Assembly (NCBI GenBank): GCA_964503235.1
Contig: CAZCZJ010000022.1
Location: 1 to 28,964 of the forward strand
Direction of reading: 5' to 3'
Origin: W425 sp964503235
GTDB lineage: Bacteria; Chloroflexota; Dehalococcoidia; Dehalococcoidales; RBG-16-60-22
Length of the DNA: 28,964 bases
Both the position numbers and the translations under genes were made by a program. Shown here in pieces: positions 21,145 through 28,964 of the stretch; position 1 is the stretch's first letter; every line of letters begins with the position of its first letter. A model generated the notes under the pieces. It saw only the letters and a program-made list of their open reading frames with translations. It ran no database searches and was not told the DNA's origin.

Positions 21145-23884
21145 ATTTTTAAGCAAATTTATCGATTCAAACGAGAAAGAGCTGAAACGGCTCCAGCCCT
21201 ATGTGGACAGGGTAAACGAGTTGGAACCCGAATTCGAAAAACTCAGCGATGCTGACCTTCGTGCCAAAACGGACGATTTCAAGGCAAGGTATCAGGACGG
21301 TACGCCTCTTGATGAACTGCTGCCCGAAGCCTTTGCCGCCGTACGTGAGGCTGCCAAACGCACCCTGGGACAGCGTCACTTTGATGTGCAGTTAATCGGT
21401 GGCGTTGCCCTGCACCAGGGCAAGATTGCCGAAATGAAGACCGGCGAAGGTAAAACGCTGGTGGCTACCCTGCCCCTTTACCTCAACTCACTTACTGGTA
21501 AAGGGGTACACCTGGTGACGGTGAATGATTATCTGGCCCGTCGTGACCCCTACTGGATGGGCCCGGTCTATCATTCTCTGGGTGTGAGTGTCGCCAGTAT
21601 TTACCCCATGCAGACCCCTGATGAGCATACCCCCGCCCGCATTTACGACCCCGATTTTGATTCCGATGATGCCCGCTGGCAGCATTTCCGCCCCGTTTCC
21701 CGGAAGGAAGCCTATAAAGCTGATATCGTTTATGGTACCAGCAGCGATTTCGGCTTTGACTACCTGCGCGATAATATGGTGGTCGACCTGTCCCAGGGCG
21801 TACAGGGCCACCTCTATTACGCCATCGTTGACGAGGCGGACAACCTGCTTATCGACGAAGCGCGTACGCCCCTTATTATCAGCGCCCCCGCCGAGGAATC
21901 CGGCGAGATATATAAAAATATGGATAACGTAGTAAGACGTATGAAAAGTAAGGTCTTTCCTTACGAGCCAAGTAAATCTAACAGGGATGAAAACGAAGAA
22001 GCTGCTCTGGAATCAGAATATGATTACATTGCCTATGAAAAAGAACGTTACGTCAAGGTTACGGCACACGGGCATGATAAATTGGCGAGAGCCTTTCGTC
22101 TGAAGGTTGAAGACCTGTTATTCGACGAATGGAGCGATGAATGGAAGCGGCTTCCAGCAGAACAGCAAGACCTTATAAGAAGAATTAATTTAATATTTCG
22201 ACAGGCAACGAATGCTCATGCTTTCTATAAGAAAGACCGTGAATATGTTGTCGAACCGGGCGGAGAAATCGTCATCGTCGATGAGTTCACGGGCAGGAAG
22301 ATGTACGGCCGGCGCTATTCCGACGGGCTCCACCAGGCAATTGAAGCCAAGGAGGGAGTCGAGATTAAGCGTGAGAGCATGACCTACGCCACCGTCACTA
22401 TCCAGAACTACTTCCGCATGTACGAGAAACTGGCGGGAATGACCGGTACGGCCGCCACCGAGGCCGAGGAGTTTCATAAGATATATAAGCTCGAGGTAAC
22501 GGAAATTCCCACCAATAAGCCCATGGTCCGCGAGGACTTGCCCGACCGGATATACAAGACCGAGGATGGTAAGTTCCGCGCCGTGGTCAACGAGATAAAA
22601 GAGCTGCACGAAGCGGGACTGCCGGTACTGGTCGGCACAGTCTCTGTTGAAAAGTCGGTAATCCTCAGCGACCTCCTAAAAAGGCAGGGCATCACCTGCA
22701 AGGTACTCAACGCCAAGGAGCACACTAAAGAGGGTGAGATTATCGCCCGGGCCGGAGAACCGGGTGCCGTCACCGTCGCTACCAATATGGCCGGACGCGG
22801 CGTTGATATCCTGCTGGGAGGTGGCCATGACGGCGTTGACGAAAAGGAGTGGCAGCGGAAGCACGATGAGATAATCAAAAACGGCGGACTCCAGATTATC
22901 GGCACGGAACGCCATGATGCCCGCCGCATTGACAACCAGCTCCGTGGCCGGGCGGGACGGCAGGGCGACCCCGGACGCTCGCGTTTCTTCTTATCGCTGG
23001 AGGACGATATTGTGCGGCGTTTCGGCGGCGACCGTATCAAAGGCATCATGGGCTGGGCGGGCATGAATGAGGAAACTCCCATTCAGAATGCCCTGATTAA
23101 CAAGTTAATTACCGATGTTCAGAAGCGTGTCGAAGGTTATCATTTCGATATTCGTAAGCACCTCGTCGAATATGACGATGTCGTTAATAAGCACCGTGAG
23201 CTGATTTATGAGGAGCGCCGCAAGATACTGGGTGGTGCCGACCTTAAGTCGAATATCCTTTTCATGGTCTCCGAAGAAATAAGCGCTATCGTTAACTCGC
23301 GTCTTAGCAATATGCACGGTCTTGACTGGGATATTCCCGGCTTGCTCGTGGATATCGGCACTATCTTCCCCCTCCCCCGTTCGTTTGACCCCGATGCCCT
23401 CGTTGAGATGAGGCCCAAGGAGATTGAAGAAAAGCTGATTGAGGAAGCCGGGGCTCTTTATGAGGAGAAGGAAAAGGATATCGGCGCCGAACGCATGCGT
23501 ATGCTCGAAAGACTGGTGATGCTCCAGGTCATTGACCGACTCTGGGTAGAGCACCTGACGGCTATGGAGAACGAAAGGCTTCAGGCGGGATGGGCCACGC
23601 TACGCCAGATGAAGTCTACAGATGCGTATAAAATGATCGGCAGTCAGAAGTGGGAAGACCTCAAATACTACATCCGCCATGACATCGCCCGTACCGTCTT
23701 CCACGTCAAGTTGCAGGAAAGAGGCAGACCCCCTGAGCAAACGCAGTCGCCGATGGCTGCTGCCTCGCTGGGCTCGAAAGGCGATAAAAAACCCGTCAAG
23801 GTCGCCGGCAGTAAGAAAATAGGACGCAACGAACCCTGTCCCTGTGGCAGCGGTAAAAAATACAAGCACTGCTGCGGGAGATAG
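21137..23884 (+). CDS. secA: preprotein translocase ATPase SecA
   Basis: Motor that drives unfolded proteins through SecYEG. The 915-aa protein has the P-loop MKTGEGKTL (about 100-108), DEAD box IVDEADNLLIDEARTPLI (about 230-247), the VDEFTGRKMYGRRYSDGLHQ region, NBD2 motifs TNMAGRGVDILLGGG and DARRIDNQLRGRAGRQGDPG, and a C-terminal zinc motif CPCGSGKKYKHCC that in relatives binds SecB or ribosomes. Two insertions stand out: about residues 157-185 (between the IYPM and RKEAY segments) and a charged one around 275-300. The first is familiar from Chloroflexi SecA. The start is GTG 21137, overlapping the DUF2007 gene by 8 bp. Confidence 0.97.
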   Translation: MVKFLSKFIDSNEKELKRLQPYVDRVNELEPEFEKLSDADLRAKTDDFKARYQDGTPLDELLPEAFAAVREAAKRTLGQRHFDVQLIGGVALHQGKIAEMKTGEGKTLVATLPLYLNSLTGKGVHLVTVNDYLARRDPYWMGPVYHSLGVSVASIYPMQTPDEHTPARIYDPDFDSDDARWQHFRPVSRKEAYKADIVYGTSSDFGFDYLRDNMVVDLSQGVQGHLYYAIVDEADNLLIDEARTPLIISAPAEESGEIYKNMDNVVRRMKSKVFPYEPSKSNRDENEEAALESEYDYIAYEKERYVKVTAHGHDKLARAFRLKVEDLLFDEWSDEWKRLPAEQQDLIRRINLIFRQATNAHAFYKKDREYVVEPGGEIVIVDEFTGRKMYGRRYSDGLHQAIEAKEGVEIKRESMTYATVTIQNYFRMYEKLAGMTGTAATEAEEFHKIYKLEVTEIPTNKPMVREDLPDRIYKTEDGKFRAVVNEIKELHEAGLPVLVGTVSVEKSVILSDLLKRQGITCKVLNAKEHTKEGEIIARAGEPGAVTVATNMAGRGVDILLGGGHDGVDEKEWQRKHDEIIKNGGLQIIGTERHDARRIDNQLRGRAGRQGDPGRSRFFLSLEDDIVRRFGGDRIKGIMGWAGMNEETPIQNALINKLITDVQKRVEGYHFDIRKHLVEYDDVVNKHRELIYEERRKILGGADLKSNILFMVSEEISAIVNSRLSNMHGLDWDIPGLLVDIGTIFPLPRSFDPDALVEMRPKEIEEKLIEEAGALYEEKEKDIGAERMRMLERLVMLQVIDRLWVEHLTAMENERLQAGWATLRQMKSTDAYKMIGSQKWEDLKYYIRHDIARTVFHVKLQERGRPPEQTQSPMAAASLGSKGDKKPVKVAGSKKIGRNEPCPCGSGKKYKHCCGR

Positions 23885-23886
23885 CC

Positions 23887-24174
23887 ATGACCGACGAGGA
23901 ACTGGAAACGCTGCAACGTGAGGTGTCCGGGAAGCTTGAGCAGCTGCCGGTTACCCCGGAAGAGCAGCTGGACCATAAGCAGAGGAGGCACCGCACGGTG
24001 CTCCGCGCCAGGAAGCAGGCGCTGGACAGGCTCAAGAAGGCCCGCGAGAACGGCAACGTGCACCAGGAAGCCGAAGCCGGCCTGGACTACACCCTGCTCA
24101 CGGAGTACGGGGAGAGGAATATCTTCCTCTATAATATCATGCGGGCGCGGCTGTTCTGGTGGCGGGGTATATAA
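23887..24174 (+). CDS. small helical protein of unknown function (95 aa)
   Basis: Not recognised. Starts two bases after the secA stop and ends one base before the next start, so it is tightly packed in the secA unit. The product is almost wholly helical and highly charged (EELETLQREVSGKLEQL, HKQRRHRTVLRARKQALDRL, KKARENGNVHQEAEAG), with an aromatic, basic C-terminus (NIFLYNIMRARLFWWRGI) that might touch a membrane or a partner. No cysteines or known motif. Position next to secA hints at, but does not show, a role in export. Confidence 0.75.
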   Translation: MTDEELETLQREVSGKLEQLPVTPEEQLDHKQRRHRTVLRARKQALDRLKKARENGNVHQEAEAGLDYTLLTEYGERNIFLYNIMRARLFWWRGI

Positions 24175-24175
24175 A

Positions 24176-24463
24176 ATGCAAAATTCGCAAATCGCCGCCG
24201 TATTTGATGAAATCGCTTCAATGTTGGAGCGAAAGAAGGACAATATCTTCAAGATACGGGCATACCGCAAAGTGGCCCGCGCCGTCGAAGAGCTTACCGG
24301 GCCCGTCGAGAAACTGGTCGCCGAGAACCGACTTCATGAGATACCCGGTGTGGGGGAAGCTATCACGAAAAAAATCACCGAGCTTGTAACCACCGGCAGG
24401 CTCGAATACTACGAAAAGCTGAAAAAAGAGTTCTCCGGGCAGCCCCGTGCGGTGGGAAGCTGA
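24176..24463 (+). CDS. stand-alone helix-hairpin-helix domain (PolX N-terminal type)
   Basis: 95 aa. Residues 1-86 match the N-terminal 8-kDa domain of family X DNA polymerases/PHP proteins: IAAVFDEIASMLERKKDNIF, KIRAYRKVARAVEEL and the DNA-binding hairpin LHEIPGVGEAITKKITELVTTG (two overlapping blocks). In full-length PolX this is followed by a second HhH, the polymerase core and a PHP domain; here the frame ends after KKEFSGQPRAVGS. The next gene contains none of those parts. It is either a genuine small DNA-binding protein or the residue of a truncated polX gene. ATG 24176 starts directly after the preceding stop. Confidence 0.75.
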   Translation: MQNSQIAAVFDEIASMLERKKDNIFKIRAYRKVARAVEELTGPVEKLVAENRLHEIPGVGEAITKKITELVTTGRLEYYEKLKKEFSGQPRAVGS

Positions 24464-24471
24464 GGGGGCTG

Positions 24472-25212
24472 ATGGAAGATACGCACGCTCAGCTCGTTTC
24501 TACCGATACTGTCTCTCCCGCCGATGCCGAGGCAATTAGCCATTTTGAAAATTCCCTCGCCGGGGGCAAGCACTGGTATATCGCTCTGCTGGGCGCCATG
24601 GGACTGTGGGCCAGCGCCAGCGAGCACCGTGACGGCCGCACCTCCAACTACCTCATCGATAATGAGGCTTTCGACTGGCTGCTTTTAGCCGAACGACTCT
24701 GCGAAACTGTCGAGCGTCCTTTACCTGAAGACGAGAAGAACGCCCTGCTTTTTTATGGCATTCCACCGCTCCAGTTGGACTCAGGCGAGGTTAAAAAGCT
24801 CATCGGCAGTAAGAAGTACAGCCAGTATTTGAACTACTTCTACGGGATTACCGTCGAAGAAGGCCTCCAGTTGGCGGTGCAGGAAGAAATCGACAAGGAA
24901 AGGCGATTACACGGTTTCCGTACGCGGCAGGACTCCACCGGTGAGACTTTCCAGAGGATATACAGCGCTACCCGGGATTCTCTTTTGAAGGCTTTCCGTC
25001 AGGAAAAGGGTCTTCCCCATTTGAAGTCCATCGGTATATCCGAGCTGAAGGAATTTACCTACTGGCTATTCAAGCACCGGCTCAAGCACTGTGAAAAAGC
25101 CAGAATCGCCAGCGATACCACCAAGGCGCTCCGGTTCCTCAAGAAACAGTGGGGGCAGCATGGCGTTTTCAAGGTGCTGGCTACCGATATGTTCCCCGCC
25201 GACGCGGATTGA
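24472..25212 (+). CDS. protein of unknown function (246 aa)
   Basis: Not recognised. A soluble, mostly helical protein starting MEDTHAQLVSTDTVSPADAE, with an amphipathic central part (HWYIALLGAMGLWASASEHR, FDWLLLAERLCETVERPLPE), and a basic C-terminal part (EFTYWLFKHRLKHCEKARIA, TTKALRFLKKQWGQHG). No signal peptide or conserved catalytic motif is evident; the hydrophobic ALLGAMGLW stretch is short for a membrane span. It starts 8 bp after the HhH gene with AGGGGG upstream, so it ends the prs-secA unit. Its stop lies 9 bp from the convergent restriction-gene stop, with no terminator visible between. Confidence 0.8.
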   Translation: MEDTHAQLVSTDTVSPADAEAISHFENSLAGGKHWYIALLGAMGLWASASEHRDGRTSNYLIDNEAFDWLLLAERLCETVERPLPEDEKNALLFYGIPPLQLDSGEVKKLIGSKKYSQYLNYFYGITVEEGLQLAVQEEIDKERRLHGFRTRQDSTGETFQRIYSATRDSLLKAFRQEKGLPHLKSIGISELKEFTYWLFKHRLKHCEKARIASDTTKALRFLKKQWGQHGVFKVLATDMFPADAD

Positions 25213-25221
25213 ATATTATCA

Positions 25222-25917
25222 TCAACTTCGGCGTGCTCTGAGTCTGTCTAAGTCTACTCTATCTTGGATTTCCACCATCATCGTTTGCAACCGATCTAGT
25301 TTAGTAACGTCAAAAACAGCACTGACATCACGATTACGATAACCGATAAGGTCAGAAGGTATTGCATTAGAGGCTATAAAGAAGAGGCCGGTTGAATTTC
25401 GTTGTCTGTAAGTACGTGCATTCTCAAAAGCCTTCTTCCTGGTATCCGAGCGCTCCATTCCAGGCCTACCCAGAATAGTAAGTGTATTGTCAGGATTAGT
25501 CACTGTAGAAGGTGAACCTTTGGTTTCTATGGCTACATCTGCTGTTACTTCAAAATCATGGGTTCGAGTGTTTCCTGGCGTAGGTGTAATTGGGAGGTTA
25601 AAATGTGTATTCATTAGGTAAGAAAATGCAGTAGCAAAGGCATTCCCTACTACTGATGACCGTCCCTGAAAAGTGGCTATTTCATAGACATTACTCGAGT
25701 TACAATGTGGACATCTTGATGGTGGATTACCCCATGCCTGTGATGTATTTCCGTTTCTAAGACAATTGATGCAGGCCCAACACTGATAAAGACCATAATG
25801 GTCAATACTATCTTGAAAACAAGTATTAAAATAATCTCTAAGCTGAGTATTGTTGATCGTTCGAATGAGAAATCTATTATACGCATTGCGGGAAATGGCA
25901 TCAAAAGGTTCTGTCAT
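25222..25917 (-). CDS. putative type II restriction endonuclease (zinc ribbon + PD-(D/E)XK)
   Basis: 231 aa, the likely nuclease partner of the adjacent methyltransferase. Cys46/Cys49 (CWAC, with a further Cys52) and Cys69/Cys72 (CPHC) form a probable zinc ribbon. Downstream, THDFEVTADVAIETKGSPS holds D127 and E131-x-K133, fitting the PD-(D/E)XK nuclease core with the order beta-hairpin then catalytic strand. A later helix (RKKAFENARTYRQRN) and strand (GLFFIASNAIP) are in the expected places. The ATG overlaps the methyltransferase stop in an ATGA junction, so both are translated together. AT-rich composition suggests acquisition. Specificity cannot be read from the sequence. Confidence 0.72.
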   Translation of the reverse strand: MTEPFDAISRNAYNRFLIRTINNTQLRDYFNTCFQDSIDHYGLYQCWACINCLRNGNTSQAWGNPPSRCPHCNSSNVYEIATFQGRSSVVGNAFATAFSYLMNTHFNLPITPTPGNTRTHDFEVTADVAIETKGSPSTVTNPDNTLTILGRPGMERSDTRKKAFENARTYRQRNSTGLFFIASNAIPSDLIGYRNRDVSAVFDVTKLDRLQTMMVEIQDRVDLDRLRARRS

Positions 25918-26837
25918 TTACTTCCTCCCACAGGTAATGGTAGAATTCCTTGTTCCTCAAGCCGCTTAAATGCAATGTCGCAATACTTTTTCTCGATTTC
26001 ATATCCTATAAATCTACGTCCAGTATTACGCGCTGCGATAGCAGTCGCTCCTGCGCCCATGAAGGGATCAAGGATGACTTCATCGCGAGCAGAGTATAGC
26101 TGGATGCATCTATATGGTAATTCTATAGGGAATGGTGCTGGATGATTTACTTTCTTAGCTGGCTCAGCGGGAAAATTCCATATACTTTTAGTGAAAGTTA
26201 AAAATTGATCTTTAGTTATCGTTGGGCTTCTCCCCTTTAGCGGTCGATAATAAGTTTGCTTAGAGAAAATCAGTATGTATTCGTGTGTATCACGTAGAGT
26301 CGGATTTGTCGGTGACCTCCAGCTTCCCCAAGCTGTAGATCGGCTAGCACTTCCTCCCTTATCCCATATAATTTCACCACGCATTAAAAAGTGGCATTTT
26401 ATTAAATCCTCTATAATATACATGTGTAATGGGATATATGGGCTTCTACCAAGATTGGCCACATTGATACAGAATCTCCCACCTGGAACTAGAACTCTAT
26501 ATACCTCAGTGAATACTTTATATAAAAAATCTCGGTATTCAGGTAAAGTCATATCTTGATCGTATTCTTTTCCAACATTATATGGGGGTGAAGTAACAGC
26601 CAGATGAACACTGTAATCTGGTAACTCTGTCATCTTTTCACAAGATTTACAAAAAATACGATTGCCTGTCCCATTTGGTAGTGGGGATTCTATATAATCT
26701 ACTTTATTTTTTTTTAGCATTCCTTCGTAAAGTCTGCTGGAATAAAATGGAGAAGAATCGTGACCAAACCTGCCAGGCGAACCGAAAGTACTTGTCTTTG
26801 TACCAGTATTATTTTTATTTATTGATGAATCTGTCAT
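25914..26837 (-). CDS. DNA methyltransferase, beta class (N4-cytosine or N6-adenine)
   Basis: 307 aa. The catalytic motif IV TSPPYN (82-87) comes before the AdoMet motif I DPFMGAGATAIAA (from 257), the order of beta-class amino-methyltransferases. VLVPGGRFCINVANLGRSPY, GEIIWDKGG and THEYILIFSK are further family landmarks, and the segment between is the likely target-recognition part. The SPPY form occurs in both N4C and N6A enzymes, so the methylated base is open. It is followed with a 4-base overlap by the putative restriction nuclease. It starts at ATG 26837 with only a weak ribosome binding site (GAAG). Confidence 0.9.
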   Translation of the reverse strand: MTDSSINKNNTGTKTSTFGSPGRFGHDSSPFYSSRLYEGMLKKNKVDYIESPLPNGTGNRIFCKSCEKMTELPDYSVHLAVTSPPYNVGKEYDQDMTLPEYRDFLYKVFTEVYRVLVPGGRFCINVANLGRSPYIPLHMYIIEDLIKCHFLMRGEIIWDKGGSASRSTAWGSWRSPTNPTLRDTHEYILIFSKQTYYRPLKGRSPTITKDQFLTFTKSIWNFPAEPAKKVNHPAPFPIELPYRCIQLYSARDEVILDPFMGAGATAIAARNTGRRFIGYEIEKKYCDIAFKRLEEQGILPLPVGGSK

Positions 26838-26860
26838 AACATTAACACTTCGTACTATTT

Positions 26861-27172
26861 TTAAACACCACCTCGTCCACCTCTGCCGCCTTTCTTTTTA
26901 TATTTTGGTCCTTCTGCCCAGAATATTGCCTTGGCAATAAGATTACGCTCTACTGTTTCATCTGACGGATTCGCACGTTTATAATGTTGTCGTTCCGGTT
27001 TAAAACCACTTTCTTTTACAAGTTGCTTAAATCTCTCTTCAGCGTGTTTTTTTGAACGAAAACTCTGTATTATATTACCATCTTTAATCACATAAAATCG
27101 CCCGTCATCAGGTACGTTTTCAGTATTCTTCTCTATCGAGAGTTTTATTTCAGGAATATAATGCTTATACAT
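26861..27172 (-). CDS. 103-aa basic protein upstream of the R-M genes
   Basis: Not recognised. Central strand-turn-strand and helix GRFYVIKDGNIIQSFRSKKH followed by AEERFKQLVKESG resembles small beta-beta-alpha proteins that read a KDG turn. The C-terminal part is basic and ends in KYKKKGGRGGRGGV, an RGG-type tail suited to nucleic acid binding. It lies 3 bp after the universal-stress gene and 23 bp before the methyltransferase, with the same AT-rich composition as the R-M genes, so it probably arrived with them. No helix-turn-helix is visible, so it is not an obvious C-protein regulator. No good ribosome binding site precedes the ATG. Confidence 0.6.
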   Translation of the reverse strand: MYKHYIPEIKLSIEKNTENVPDDGRFYVIKDGNIIQSFRSKKHAEERFKQLVKESGFKPERQHYKRANPSDETVERNLIAKAIFWAEGPKYKKKGGRGGRGGV

Positions 27173-27175
27173 GGA

Positions 27176-27652
27176 CTATTCGTTGGTGGTGCCCTCAACC
27201 CCTCTTACCATCAGTACCGGAACACTGGCTCCGTGCAGGACCTTATCGGTGATACTCCCGAAAGCCAGACGGCGCAGCCCCGATCGACCGTGAGTTGACA
27301 TCGCTAACAGGTCTGCCCCTAACTCGTCGACCGCTTTAAGAATCTCCTCGGCGGCATTACCTGTCCTGACGGTGGAATTGACCGTAACTCCCCTGCATTT
27401 CACCGATTCGGCGGTGGTGTTGAGATAGTCTGTAACCCGCTGCTTGATAAGACCCAGTTCATCTTCGGTGTAGGAGACCGGGGCACTGGCTTCACCGACG
27501 ACAACCCAGTGCCTGAGCAGAGTTATCACCCCCAGCAGTGTTATTTCCACCTTCGCTCCCGCTGCCAGCTTATCACAGAGCTGGTCGACAACAGGTAGAG
27601 CGGCTTCACCTACCTTTGAGCCGTCCAGGGGGACCAGTATATGCTTAAACAT
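27176..27652 (-). CDS. universal stress protein, UspA family
   Basis: 158-aa protein with the Usp fold: MFKHILVPLDGSKVGEAALP at the start, and near the C-terminus ADLLAMSTHGRSGLRRLAFGS with VPVLMV, matching the G-x2-G-x9-G(S/T) ATP-binding pattern. The family binds ATP or acts in stress responses; the precise role is unknown. The start is set by the ribosome binding site: AGGAGG stands one base before ATG 27658 but seven before ATG 27652, so the second ATG is preferred. AGGAGG directly follows the valS stop (TAGGAGG), so it is translated right after valS. Confidence 0.9.
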   Translation of the reverse strand: MFKHILVPLDGSKVGEAALPVVDQLCDKLAAGAKVEITLLGVITLLRHWVVVGEASAPVSYTEDELGLIKQRVTDYLNTTAESVKCRGVTVNSTVRTGNAAEEILKAVDELGADLLAMSTHGRSGLRRLAFGSITDKVLHGASVPVLMVRGVEGTTNE

Positions 27653-27663
27653 ACCCATACCTC

Positions 27664-28964
27664 CTATAATCTGGAACTCTGCTGTTTCAGTTTCTCCAGT
27701 TTATTATTAAGAGTATAGAGTTTTTGCTTTTCCTTTTCAATAACTGCCGCGGGCGCTTTCGTCAGGAAAGCCTCATCCTGCAGTCTACCTTCGAGTCTGG
27801 TTACTTCATTCTGAACGTTATCCGTTTCTTTCTGTAGTCGCTTCTTCTCGGCTTCCAGGTCCAGCATACTGCTCATGGGAATAACCAGCGTCGTTTTTTG
27901 CAGCGGCAATACCAGGGTATTACCGCCCGTCTCTGTTTCGGGTTCTCCCTTCATGAAGCTGACGGGATTGGCGCGCGCCAGGGCCTGTATGGCTTTCGTA
28001 TAGGGAATCAGGGATTTATCCAGCGAAGGACCGGTGTAGATGCTGGCTTCCACCCAGCGGGAGGGTTCCACTTTATACTGGGCGCGGATATTGCGGATAT
28101 TGTGGACAATCTCGATTATGGTATCTATCTCTCCCTCGACCGCCGCATCTATCATGGTTTTATCGGCTTCAGGGTAATCGGCCACCATGATGGAGTCGGC
28201 TTCAAGCCCGCTCATATGCTTTTTGAGGTTCTGCCATAATTCCTCGGTGATAAAGGGCATAAAAGGATGCAGCAACCGCAGCGATTTTTCCAGCACGTGT
28301 AGAAGTACCGGTAAGGACGAGGTATCGTTTTGTTGCAGTCTTATCTTGGCAAGCTCGATATACCAGTCGCAGTACTCGCCCCACAGGAAGTCGTGTATCT
28401 GCCTTTCGGCTTCTCCGAACTGAAAGTCTTCCATGAGCCCGGTAACACTGGCTATCGTCCGGTTCAGGCGCGACAGAATCCAGCTGTCTTCCGCGGATAA
28501 CTGCTCGCGGTCTATTTTGGCGTCGCTTTTCGCACCGGACTCCAGACTCCGTATCATGAACCGGGTAGCATTCCACATCTTGTTGGCAAAATTGCGGCCT
28601 GCTTCCAGCTTAGCGTCGGACAGCTTGCTGTCGTTCCCCGGCGATGTTCCCATCAGCAGCGCGAAGCGCAGGGCGTCGGTGCCGTAGTCATCGATGACGA
28701 TAACCGGGTTAATAACATTTCCCTTCGTCTTGGTCATCTTTTCTCCCTTTTCATCCCGTATCAGGCCGTGCAGGTAAACGGTAGAAAAGGGAATATCCCC
28801 GGTATGTTCAAGACCCATCATAATCATCCGGGCTACCCAGAAAAAGAGGATATCGTAGGCGGTTTCCATCACCGTGGTCGGGTAGAAATAACGCAGGTCT
28901 TCGGTATCGTCGGGCCAGCCCAGCGTGGTAAATGGCCATAGCGCCGAGCTGAACCACGTATCCA
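27664..28964 (-). CDS. valS: valyl-tRNA synthetase, C-terminal part (5' end outside window)
   Basis: Charges tRNA-Val. The frame is open to the window edge and reads DTWFSSALWPFTTLGWPDD, then FYPTTVMETAYDILFFWVAR, conserved near the end of the catalytic domain, so the N-terminal half with HIGH and the editing domain lies beyond the edge. The GTG at 28872 is internal. The second class I signature is KMTKTKGNV rather than the common KMSKS. An anticodon-binding helical domain follows (EDSWILSRLNRTI, LHPFMPFITEELWQ), and the last 65 residues form the tRNA-contacting coiled coil (EAEKKRLQKETDNVQNEVTR). uspA-like gene follows at once. Confidence 0.96.
   Translation of the reverse strand, partial: DTWFSSALWPFTTLGWPDDTEDLRYFYPTTVMETAYDILFFWVARMIMMGLEHTGDIPFSTVYLHGLIRDEKGEKMTKTKGNVINPVIVIDDYGTDALRFALLMGTSPGNDSKLSDAKLEAGRNFANKMWNATRFMIRSLESGAKSDAKIDREQLSAEDSWILSRLNRTIASVTGLMEDFQFGEAERQIHDFLWGEYCDWYIELAKIRLQQNDTSSLPVLLHVLEKSLRLLHPFMPFITEELWQNLKKHMSGLEADSIMVADYPEADKTMIDAAVEGEIDTIIEIVHNIRNIRAQYKVEPSRWVEASIYTGPSLDKSLIPYTKAIQALARANPVSFMKGEPETETGGNTLVLPLQKTTLVIPMSSMLDLEAEKKRLQKETDNVQNEVTRLEGRLQDEAFLTKAPAAVIEKEKQKLYTLNNKLEKLKQQSSRL

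Noticed and set aside
25555..25580. GGGTTCGAGT, a T-loop-like string suggesting a tRNA
   Set aside because: Lies in the restriction-nuclease gene, and no acceptor or anticodon stems can be formed around it.
25213..27175. Terminal repeats around the R-M islet
   Set aside because: Junctions at 25213-25225 and 27170-27180 were compared by eye and show no direct or inverted repeats.

Overview
The window looks like chromosomal DNA of a Chloroflexota bacterium, most likely a Dehalococcoidia/Dehalococcoidales-type genome. This is an inference from four things: a compact, overlapping shikimate-to-Phe/Tyr operon (aroB-D-E-K-A-C-pheA-tyrA); an ECF-like sigma factor fused to a bifunctional-nuclease (BFN/DUF151) domain; SecA with Chloroflexi-style insertions; and G/C-rich palindromic intergenic repeats. 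Most genes are of moderate GC. Two islets are visibly AT-richer and look acquired: about 12.6-14.6 kb and about 25.2-27.2 kb.

Layout. 1-7173 (+): the aromatic amino-acid operon, with aroB cut by the window edge, running from 3-dehydroquinate to chorismate and on to prephenate, phenylpyruvate and the tyrosine branch. 7230-8447 (+): the sigma-BFN fusion, with a strong internal ribosome binding site that could also yield free BFN. 8454-12412 (-): pyrG, a transaldolase-like aldolase, rho and a small unknown gene, read from a consensus promoter at 12573-12601. 12736-14581: AT-rich islet with a divergent proteasome/HslV-fold Ntn-hydrolase, a translationally coupled 57-aa basic protein, and a 602-bp transposase-less element. 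That element has perfect 21-bp terminal inverted repeats, an 8-bp flanking duplication and two convergent small genes. 14591-14968: repeat-rich spacer. 14969-17163 (+): glyA and a cysteine-synthase-family gene, ending in an intrinsic terminator. 17204-18039 (-): an SRPBCC protein and a SnoaL-like protein. 18409-19569 (-): a membrane-anchored coiled-coil protein with two near-identical beta-rich repeats. 19570-19982: repeats and the prs promoter. 19983-25212 (+): prs, a DUF2007 gene, secA and three small or unknown genes. 25222-27172 (-): a restriction-modification islet (beta-class MTase, zinc-ribbon PD-(D/E)XK nuclease, basic 103-aa protein). 27176-28964 (-): a universal stress protein and the C-terminal part of valS.

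Working together: the aro genes form a single pathway with overlapping reading frames, so translation is probably coupled. prs and pyrG supply PRPP and CTP, and glyA and the cysteine synthase supply one-carbon units and cysteine. The two AT-rich islets hold the accessory biology. The best candidates for something undescribed are the Ntn-hydrolase/57-aa pair and the adjacent inverted-repeat cassette. No rRNA, tRNA or CRISPR array was seen.
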